A stretch of DNA of 64,000 nucleotides from Candidatus Methanophagaceae archaeon (lineage in GTDB: Archaea; Halobacteriota; Syntropharchaeia; Alkanophagales; Methanospirareceae): contig PQXC01000009.1 in the NCBI GenBank assembly GCA_003194435.1, forward strand, positions 18,296 to 82,295, read 5' to 3'. This document shows, one piece after another, positions 17,756-24,390 of this stretch. The position numbers and the translations under genes were made by a program. The notes under the pieces are model-generated. The model worked only from the letters and a program-made list of their open reading frames with translations. It was not told the origin of the DNA and ran no database searches. Positions within the stretch are counted from its first letter, which is position 1. The number at the start of each line of letters is the position of its first letter.

Positions 17756-18160
17756 TCATCTCCTCTTCATTGCGCTCTCTATACGAGCTTTTATCTCTCC
17801 TTCGGTTATCGGTTTCCTCATATACCCTCTTGCTCCTGCTCTCACCGCCTCCACTATTATATCAGGGTCGGCTTCCGAGCCAGTAAGAAGCATGATTACG
17901 ACGGTAGAGGGGGACTCCTCTGTTATCTCCCGGGTTACCTCAATGCCATCCTTATCAGGCAGTGCAGGATCCACCAATACGATGTCAGGCTTCAAAGCTT
18001 TGAATTTTTCTATCGCCTCGTTACCGCTCTTCGAAGTTCCAACAACCTCAAAATCGAGCTTCTCCAATGTGGTTGCCAGCATGATGCACATGAACGTGGA
18101 GCCATCAGCGATCAAGACCTTCTTCCGCCCTGCCTTCATCGCCTCGCTACCCGCACCCAT
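17756..18160 (-). CDS. CheY-like response regulator
   Basis: This 134-aa receiver-only protein has its phospho-acceptor Asp in VLVDPALPDKDG. Switch Thr is in MLLTGS and the Lys-Pro pair in YMRKPITEG. The acidic pocket reads IADGS rather than the usual VDDS, so one magnesium-binding Asp is replaced by Gly, which may weaken phosphorylation. ATG at residue 8 (MKAGRKKV) is an alternative start. It forms an operon with the following receiver gene. Confidence 0.9.
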   Translation of the reverse strand: MGAGSEAMKAGRKKVLIADGSTFMCIMLATTLEKLDFEVVGTSKSGNEAIEKFKALKPDIVLVDPALPDKDGIEVTREITEESPSTVVIMLLTGSEADPDIIVEAVRAGARGYMRKPITEGEIKARIESAMKRR

Positions 18161-18363
18161 AATATGAATACCATAATGTAAAGCATTTAAAAGGTCATGC
18201 CAGCCTTAATATTATTAAAAGATAGCATAAATAGAACACGAAGATAATAGAGAAGAGTTTTAGCTTATCGAGCAGGTGAGGGAACATAGGGATAGGGATT
18301 TGATGACTATATAATTATCGTATGCAAAAATTTTTGGTTATTAATAATTAATAGGTTGATGAT

Positions 18364-18561
18364 ATGATCGGGGAGATAGGAGAGACAGCGGGGGAGATAT
18401 GGAATCTGCTATACAAGAATGGTGAGATGAGCATTTCAGGGGTGATCTCAAGGGTGAATGCAAGACAGAGTATTGCATATATGGGGCTGGGCTGGCTTGC
18501 GAGGGAAGACAAGCTGGAATTCATAAAGAAGAGCAGAGGTGTCTTCGTCAGGTTGAAGTGA
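18364..18561 (+). CDS. Winged helix-turn-helix protein (DUF2582-like)
   Basis: This 65-aa protein matches the small archaeal/bacterial winged-helix DUF2582 pattern: GEIWNLLYKNGEMSISGV, a recognition helix region SIAYMGLGWLAREDKL and a wing ending GVFVRLK. It is presumably a DNA-binding regulator. It ends 1 bp before the glycosyltransferase GTG start, so the two are coupled and it may regulate that operon. Confidence 0.75.
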   Translation: MIGEIGETAGEIWNLLYKNGEMSISGVISRVNARQSIAYMGLGWLAREDKLEFIKKSRGVFVRLK

Positions 18562-18562
18562 A

Positions 18563-19837
18563 GTGCAAATTCGGATATTGATGCTTTCATGGGAATACCC
18601 CCCGCATAAGATAGGTGGGATTGCTGAACACGTCTCTGCACTCTCGAGGGCACTGGCGAGAAGGGGGCAGGAAGTGCATGTGGTCACTCCGGTCACCCCT
18701 GGCAGCATGGGAGATTACGAACAGCAGGAGGAGGGTGTATATCTGCATCGAATAGCCGTTGATTCATCTATGCCGGATTTCATAAGTAGAATGAACGAAG
18801 GGATGAAAAAGGCTGGTGCTTATCTCATTCCGGACCGCAACATTGATATTATACACGCACACGACTGGATGGTGAGCGATGCTGCGATAGAACTTGCTCA
18901 TGAATATAGAAGACCGCTTATAGCCACCATACACAGTACAGAATTCGGGAGGTCGCAGGGTATAAAGGAAGAATATCAGATGCGAATACATGAGAAGGAA
19001 GCCCGACTCGTAGGATTGGCAAACCATGTCATTGTATGCAGTGAGAGCATGAAGAGGGAGTTGAGGGGCTTGTTTGGGATTGATGATAATGATAACGTCT
19101 CGGTGATCCCGAATGGTGTGGACATTGCAAAGTTTGATTTCAAGGTGGATGAAGGCACTATAAAGGAGCGATTCTGCGGCTCTCGCAGTGCAAAGATGAT
19201 TCTATTCCTTGGCAGGTTAGTATATCAGAAAGGAGTAAATGTACTGATAGGCGCACTGTCGCGTGTTTTAGACGCCTGCCCTGATGCGAAACTGGTAATT
19301 GTAGGTGAGGGACCAATGAGGAGGCAACTGGAAAGAGATGTATCCTTCATGGGTATCGAGAAAGATGTTGTTTTCACCGGCTATCTCGATGATTGGACAG
19401 TCCGATGCTTATTGAAAGCTGCGGATGTCCTCGTTGTACCATCCATATACGAACCTTTTGGAATCGTTGCGCTGGAAGCGATGGCGGCAATGGCGCCTGT
19501 TGTTGCTTCTGATGTCGGTGGCATCTCGGAGATAATAAATAATGATGAGGGTGTGAAAGTACCACCAGACAACTCAGAGGCACTTGCTAATGCTATTATA
19601 AAAGTTCTCCAAACAGATGAGACAGATGTGAAGGAGATGGTGGAGAGGGGGTACAGGAAGGCGAGCTCAATGAACTGGAACGATATCGCAGAGACCACAT
19701 TTGATATTTATACGAGAGTTTTGGATGGTGAAGATGTGGATGTGGATGTGGGTTCAGGTTCAGGTTTGGGTGATAATTGCAAAGAGGTGGAGGTAGAGGT
19801 GGAGGCGGGGGAATTATGGAGATATCAATACTCATGA
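18563..19837 (+). CDS. Glycosyltransferase family 4/5 (glycogen synthase-like)
   Basis: This 424-aa GT-B enzyme opens with the sugar-nucleotide motif LSWEYPPHKIGGIAEHV. The second Rossmann half begins at MILFLGRLVYQKG, and the nucleotide-sugar site is PSIYEPFGIVALEAMA, the E-x7-E motif. It could make glycogen/starch-like glucan or add sugars to surface glycans. GTG 18563 is taken as start; ATG 18581 is possible. The last 35 residues are low-complexity acidic sequence (DVDVDVGSGSG...) outside the fold. Confidence 0.85.
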   Translation: MQIRILMLSWEYPPHKIGGIAEHVSALSRALARRGQEVHVVTPVTPGSMGDYEQQEEGVYLHRIAVDSSMPDFISRMNEGMKKAGAYLIPDRNIDIIHAHDWMVSDAAIELAHEYRRPLIATIHSTEFGRSQGIKEEYQMRIHEKEARLVGLANHVIVCSESMKRELRGLFGIDDNDNVSVIPNGVDIAKFDFKVDEGTIKERFCGSRSAKMILFLGRLVYQKGVNVLIGALSRVLDACPDAKLVIVGEGPMRRQLERDVSFMGIEKDVVFTGYLDDWTVRCLLKAADVLVVPSIYEPFGIVALEAMAAMAPVVASDVGGISEIINNDEGVKVPPDNSEALANAIIKVLQTDETDVKEMVERGYRKASSMNWNDIAETTFDIYTRVLDGEDVDVDVGSGSGLGDNCKEVEVEVEAGELWRYQYS

Positions 19838-19898
19838 GCAGGAGGAGCTCACTCATCAAGACTGGTTTATTATCCGGAGAGAAGAGAGTGGAAGAGTG

Positions 19899-19912
19899 GT
19901 TTTTTATATAAA
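19899..19912 (+). promoter_or_regulatory. TATA promoter of ppsA
   Basis: GTTTTTTATATAAA is a TATA-like element about 50 bases before the ppsA start. A start site about 25 bases downstream leaves a short leader containing the ribosome-binding site GAGGGGGAG (19942-19950). Confidence 0.45.
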
Positions 19913-19957
19913 GAAATAGATGTTTATTTATGAACTTTTCATGAGGGGGAGTAATTG

Positions 19958-22390
19958 ATGAGATTCATAAAGTGGTTCGAAGAGGTTGGACGTAATGATG
20001 TCGCACTGGTTGGTGGTAAAAACGCATCGCTCGGCGAGATGATAAGGAATCTCAGTAGTGAAGGAGTGAATGTGCCTTCAGGATTCGCCATTACTGCTGA
20101 GGCATATAAATACCTGATAAAGGAAGCAGGCATAGAAGATGAGCTCAGGGATATACTCGAGGGTCTGGATACGCATGATATGGAGGACCTGTCCAGGCGT
20201 GGTAGCAAGATAAGGAGTATGATAAGAGATGCCAGATGCCCACCAGACCTGGAGGATGAGATAAGAGCGGCATACCGTGAGATGGAGTCCAGGTATGGTA
20301 AGAACGTGGACGTGGCAGTGAGGAGCAGTGCAACTGCGGAGGACCTGCCGACAGCGAGTTTTGCGGGGCAGCAGGAGACGTATCTGAATGTAAGAGGCGA
20401 GAGAGAATTGATCGAGAAGGTCATGGAGTGCTTTGCCTCTCTATTCACTGACAGAGCGATTTCATATCGTGTAGATAAAGGATTTGACCATTTTAGTGTT
20501 TATCTATCTGTGGGTGTGCAGAAGATGGTTCGTTCTGATCTGGCATGTGCAGGTGTCATGTTCTCAATAGATACCGAATCGGGGTTCAGAGATGCGGTTT
20601 ACATCACAGGTGCTTATGGACTGGGCGAGAATGTGGTGCAGGGCATAGTGAATCCCGACCAGTTCTATGTATTTAAGCCGACATTGAAGAAAGGCTACAG
20701 ACCGCTGGTGGAGAAGAAACTGGGAACGAAGCGTAAGAAGCTGATCTATCGTAAGAATAGAGCAGGAACGAAGCAGAAGCTGGTGAGTCCAGAGGAGCAG
20801 AAGAAGTTCGTATTGAGTGATGATGAGGTTCTCACACTTGCGAGATGGGCTTGTATAATAGAGGAGCATTACGGTATGCCTATGGATATCGAATGGGCAA
20901 AAGACGGACTGACAAAAGAGCTCTTTGTAGTACAGGCGAGACCAGAGACCGTGCATTCGCAGCGTAATGTCGCGCAGCTTGAGACTTATGTACTGGAAGA
21001 GGACAGGAACGCATTGAAGGAGAAGTTGCTGGTGGAGGGCGAAGCAGTGGGGACAAAGATCGGACAGGGAGAGGTGAATGTGATAGAGAATGCGCGAGAT
21101 ATCCACAAATTTGAGCCGGGGCAGATTCTCGTCACCGAGATGACCGATCCTGACTGGGAGCCGATAATGAAGATCGCAGGTGCGATCGTTACAGATAGAG
21201 GTGGCAGGACGTGTCATGCAGCTATTATATCAAGAGAGCTGGGAATACCGTGTGTGATAGGCACAGTTCAGGGTACGAAGGTTTTGAGGAATGTGAAGGA
21301 AGTCACGGTGGATTGCTCAGATGGTGTAGGGCGTGTGTACGAGGGAAGGCTGAAGTATCGGCGGGACAGGGTACCGCTGGACCAGCTACCACGAACACGA
21401 ACCAAGATAATGATGAATATTGGTGTTCCAAGCAATGCATTTGTTCAGGGACAAATTCCAAATGATGGCGTTGGGTTAGCACGTGAGGAGTTCATTATCA
21501 ATTCTTACATCGGGATTCACCCGCTGGCATTGATAGATTATGAGGAATTGAAGGAGAAGGCGAAGGAGGATAGGAAGATAGCGCGGGTGATAAGAGCGAT
21601 AGATGCACGAAGTGCCTCATACGATGACAAGGCGCAGTTCTTCATTGACAATCTGGCGATGGGGATAGGGAAGATAGCAGCGGGATTTTATCCGAACGAT
21701 GTGATTGTGCGATTATCGGATTTTAAGACGAACGAATATGCGAATCTAATAGGGGGTTATTTATACGAGCCTGTGGAGAGCAACCCGATGCTGGGCTGGC
21801 GAGGAGCCTCGAGGTATTATGATGAGCGATTCAAACCCGCATTCGGGCTGGAATGTAAAGCGATAAAGAAGGTGCGGGATGAGATGGGGCTGACGAATGT
21901 GAAAGTGATGGTGCCCTTCTGCCGAACACCGGAAGAGGGGAGGAAGGTGATAGAAGTGATGGAGGAGTTTGGATTGAAGCAGGGTGAGAACGGACTGGAA
22001 GTATACGTGATGTGCGAGATACCCTCAAATGTGATACTGGCAGAGGAATTTGCAGATGTATTCGATGGCTTCAGCATAGGCTCAAATGACCTTACACAAC
22101 TGACTCTGGGGTTGGATCGCGATTCTGACCTCGTAGCGCATATATTCGATGAGCGAAATGAAGCAGTGAAGAGGCTGGTGAAGTATGTCATAGATGTAGC
22201 ACACAGGCATGAGCCAAGGAGGAAGATAGGGATATGTGGACAGGCACCAAGTGACTTCCCGGAATTCGCTGAATTCCTCGTTGAATGCGGGATAGACTCA
22301 ATGTCCCTGAATCCTGATGTGGTGATATCCACACGATTGAATGTAGCGAAGACGGAGAAGCGATTAGAGGAGCAGGGTAAGTTAGGTTAG
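19958..22390 (+). CDS. ppsA: Phosphoenolpyruvate synthase
   Basis: This 810-aa enzyme makes PEP from pyruvate and ATP, the entry to gluconeogenesis. The N-terminal ATP-grasp domain starts KWFEEVGRNDVALVGGKNASLGE. The phospho-histidine is in GGRTCHAAIISRELG, and the C-terminal PEP-binding barrel has GFSIGSNDLTQL and the catalytic Cys in GICGQAPSD. Domain order and length are normal. ATG 19958 fits the upstream ribosome-binding site better than the TTG given by the ORF track. With CdhC and pyruvate synthesis this supports growth from C2/C1 units. Confidence 0.96.
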   Translation: MRFIKWFEEVGRNDVALVGGKNASLGEMIRNLSSEGVNVPSGFAITAEAYKYLIKEAGIEDELRDILEGLDTHDMEDLSRRGSKIRSMIRDARCPPDLEDEIRAAYREMESRYGKNVDVAVRSSATAEDLPTASFAGQQETYLNVRGERELIEKVMECFASLFTDRAISYRVDKGFDHFSVYLSVGVQKMVRSDLACAGVMFSIDTESGFRDAVYITGAYGLGENVVQGIVNPDQFYVFKPTLKKGYRPLVEKKLGTKRKKLIYRKNRAGTKQKLVSPEEQKKFVLSDDEVLTLARWACIIEEHYGMPMDIEWAKDGLTKELFVVQARPETVHSQRNVAQLETYVLEEDRNALKEKLLVEGEAVGTKIGQGEVNVIENARDIHKFEPGQILVTEMTDPDWEPIMKIAGAIVTDRGGRTCHAAIISRELGIPCVIGTVQGTKVLRNVKEVTVDCSDGVGRVYEGRLKYRRDRVPLDQLPRTRTKIMMNIGVPSNAFVQGQIPNDGVGLAREEFIINSYIGIHPLALIDYEELKEKAKEDRKIARVIRAIDARSASYDDKAQFFIDNLAMGIGKIAAGFYPNDVIVRLSDFKTNEYANLIGGYLYEPVESNPMLGWRGASRYYDERFKPAFGLECKAIKKVRDEMGLTNVKVMVPFCRTPEEGRKVIEVMEEFGLKQGENGLEVYVMCEIPSNVILAEEFADVFDGFSIGSNDLTQLTLGLDRDSDLVAHIFDERNEAVKRLVKYVIDVAHRHEPRRKIGICGQAPSDFPEFAEFLVECGIDSMSLNPDVVISTRLNVAKTEKRLEEQGKLG

Positions 22391-22424
22391 GGTTATAGTT
22401 ATAGGTTAGGTAGTTAGATGTGAG

Positions 22425-22991
22425 ATGTATATAAGAATACGGGCTATTGATGTTGTCAGGGTACCACCAGAGCGGTTGGGCGAGGATTTAGTGAGTACAG
22501 TGAAGGAGTTACTGAAGGATAAGCTGGAGGGGCGGATGGATAAGAAGATCGGAATGTTCATTGCCATACTGGATGTTGTGGAGATGAAAGAAGGGCGGAT
22601 AATGATAGGAGATGGAGGTGTGTATTATGAGACGGTCTTTGATGCCATCGTATTCAGACCAGAGCTGCAGGAGATAGTAGAAGGGGAGGTAGTGGAGATA
22701 GTGGATTTCGGCGCTTTCGTTGAGATTGGTCCACTGGATGGGTTATTGCATATCAGTCAGATAACAGATGAATTCATATCCTATGACGAGAAGGGTGCAA
22801 AACTCATCACAAGGGAGACAAACAGGACGCTTGGTGAGGGAGATAAAGTACGTGCGCGAATAGTAGCGGTCTCTCTCAACGAACGTGACCCTGGTGACAG
22901 TAAGATAGGGCTGACGATGAGACAGCCGGGTCTGGGTAAGATAGAATGGATAGAGGAGGAGCGAGAGAAGGAGGCGAAGAGGTTAGAGTAA
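22425..22991 (+). CDS. rpoE1: RNA polymerase subunit E' (Rpo7)
   Basis: This 188-aa stalk subunit has the N-terminal RNP-like domain (MYIRIRAIDVVRVPPERLG) and a C-terminal S1 domain (about 82-170, containing GAFVEIGPLDGLLHISQI). With Rpo4 it forms the stalk that aids promoter opening and binds nascent RNA. A simple GTTAGG-like run (22382-22420) separates it from ppsA. Spt4 follows after 5 bp. Confidence 0.96.
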   Translation: MYIRIRAIDVVRVPPERLGEDLVSTVKELLKDKLEGRMDKKIGMFIAILDVVEMKEGRIMIGDGGVYYETVFDAIVFRPELQEIVEGEVVEIVDFGAFVEIGPLDGLLHISQITDEFISYDEKGAKLITRETNRTLGEGDKVRARIVAVSLNERDPGDSKIGLTMRQPGLGKIEWIEEEREKEAKRLE

Positions 22992-22996
22992 AATAA

Positions 22997-23182
22997 ATGG
23001 AACGAGCATGCAGGGATTGTCACAGGATAATAGAGGAAGGCAAATCGGTCTGTAAATGCGGCTCCAATTCCATCAGTAAAGACTGGAGCGGATATGTGGT
23101 GATTGTGGATGCAGAAAGTTCAGAGATAGCGAAGAAACTGGGTATAAAAAGAGAAGGGCGTTACGCATTGAAGGTAAGATAA
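22997..23182 (+). CDS. spt4: Transcription elongation factor Spt4 (RpoE'')
   Basis: This 61-aa zinc protein pairs with Spt5/NusG to make RNA polymerase processive. The fold reads ACRDCHRIIEEGKSVCKCGS, then DWSGYVVIVDAESSEIAKKLGI, the Spt5-binding part. The second zinc knuckle is CKC, one residue shorter than the usual CPxC, which is odd but may still bind metal. It follows rpoE1 in the conserved archaeal order. Confidence 0.95.
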   Translation: MERACRDCHRIIEEGKSVCKCGSNSISKDWSGYVVIVDAESSEIAKKLGIKREGRYALKVR

Positions 23183-23206
23183 TAAAAAACCCTTCTTTCA
23201 AAAAAG

Positions 23207-23956
23207 CTAAACCATTCCGATTTTAGCCTTTATCGCTTCTATCTCATGTTCTATCTTCGCAAACCTATCTTCCATATATGACCTCAAGTCCTCTCGTAAC
23301 GACCTTATCTCCGTAACAATTTCATCTTTACTCTGCTCTATCACTTCAATTGTAGCATCCTGTTTCTCCAGCATCCTTTTCCCTATACTCACCGACTCTT
23401 CGCCAAGCGCTACTGATTTCTCACCTAACTCAACAGACTTCTCGCCCAATGCTACCGACTTCTCACCCAACTCCACTGACCTTTCACCTAACGCTACCGA
23501 TTTTTCACCCAGCTCCACTGACCTTTTACTTAGCGCTACCAATTTCTCGCCTAACGCTACAGACCTCTCACCTAACTCCACTGATCTCTCACCAAGCGCC
23601 ACTGACTTCTCACCAAGTTCCACTGATTTGTATAGCAAAGCTCCAGCGGTATCCAGGCGTTCAAATAGTTCTTCACGCCAGTCACCACGTTTTATCTCAA
23701 AATATTCAAATTCGTGCTTATACGGTTCAAAACTAACCTCAACGCTTTCTACATCTATCGGGAATCTCTTTATTTTTAGTTGCTCAATAAACTGAGCTAT
23801 GTTCTCATCGCTGCCTTCTGCAACGATTTTAACGTCATAGGGCTTTAAATTCTCAACAAAACCACTTATGCTCAACTTCCGCGCTATCTTCGCCACGACA
23901 TCTCTATACCCTACACGCTGAACTTCGCCTTTTACAATCAATATTGCCCTTTTCAT
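23207..23956 (-). CDS. Acylphosphatase domain fused to heptapeptide repeats and coiled coil
   Basis: This is a 249-aa protein in three parts. Residues 1-92 are an acylphosphatase fold: VKGEVQRVGYRDVV keeps the catalytic Arg (the usual Gly in VQGVGYR is Arg) and VENLKPYDVKIVAEG keeps the catalytic Asn. Residues 110-193 are 12 tandem 7-residue repeats of the form (K/R)SV(E/A)LGE, with E and A tending to alternate. Residues 194-249 are a charged coiled coil. The acylphosphatase may hydrolyse acyl phosphates or be a binding module. The fused repeat is not part of any acylphosphatase family I know; the function of the whole is unknown. A decayed copy of its C-terminus lies just upstream. Confidence 0.8.
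   Translation of the reverse strand: MKRAILIVKGEVQRVGYRDVVAKIARKLSISGFVENLKPYDVKIVAEGSDENIAQFIEQLKIKRFPIDVESVEVSFEPYKHEFEYFEIKRGDWREELFERLDTAGALLYKSVELGEKSVALGERSVELGERSVALGEKLVALSKRSVELGEKSVALGERSVELGEKSVALGEKSVELGEKSVALGEESVSIGKRMLEKQDATIEVIEQSKDEIVTEIRSLREDLRSYMEDRFAKIEHEIEAIKAKIGMV
23378..23629 (-). repeat. 21-bp tandem repeats, 12 copies, coding
   Basis: Twelve in-frame 21-bp units encode KSVELGE/KSVALGE-type heptapeptides (residues 110-193 of the acylphosphatase fusion). Synonymous differences between units show it is not a very recent expansion. Confidence 0.92.
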
Positions 23957-24078
23957 TGCACTTCTCTCCTCACCCGCTGCCCCGGCATTTTATTCTTTCG
24001 CTGGCATCTCTAAGAGAAAGAGTAAGAATAGTACATATAAATTAAATTGCGGCTCATCCATCTGAGTCACATTTTTCT

Positions 24079-24170
24079 TCACATCATCCCGATTTTCGCT
24101 TTTATCGCTTATATCTCATCTATCTCATCTCATGCTCGATTTTACCAGACTTAACTTCTTAAAGCTCAGC
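24079..24170 (-). pseudogene. Decayed copy of the acylphosphatase-fusion C-terminus
   Basis: On the minus strand, fragments KIEHEM and EI*AIKAKIGMM (stop TGA at 24079) match the intact gene's ending KIEHEIEAIKAKIGMV. An internal TAA and a frameshift separate them. The arrangement indicates a second, lost copy immediately upstream of the intact gene. Confidence 0.65.
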
Positions 24171-24320
24171 ATCAAAGCAGCCATCTCACGCTCTTACCCC
24201 GGAACATCCACTCCCTGCCTCTCAAAAACTATTGCATCCTCTTCGCCTTCCCCTCTTTGGGTAAGTTGTCAGTAATTCCAAATTGGTACTGGTAACTTCC
24301 AAAACAAACACCTCTTCATA

Positions 24321-24350
24321 TAAAAATAAAAGGGGAAAAAAACAAACCCC
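24321..24350 (-). terminator. Terminator of the surface-protein gene
   Basis: Read on the minus strand, GGGG-TTTGTTTTTTT-CCCC is followed by the U-rich tract TTTTATTTTTA, 40 bases past the stop codon of the 812-aa gene. The short stem plus oligo-T is compatible with archaeal termination. Confidence 0.5.
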
Positions 24351-24390
24351 GCAAACTTTTATTTATTCTCCTCCCTGGTCTTATCTTACT

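Larger units (their letters stand above)
23957..24390. other. Intergenic region with decayed gene end
   Basis: This 434-bp gap lies between two minus-strand genes. It holds a decayed copy of the acylphosphatase-fusion C-terminus (24079-24170) and the terminator of the surface-protein gene (24321-24350). No intact gene is seen in the remainder. Confidence 0.6.

Noticed and set aside
20564-21217. 217-aa minus-strand ORF inside ppsA
   Set aside because: It is a shadow of the real gene, with no domain or ribosome-binding site.
22382-22420. GTTAGG-like telomere-type run before rpoE1
   Set aside because: It is short and irregular, and archaeal chromosomes are circular; treated as simple spacer sequence.
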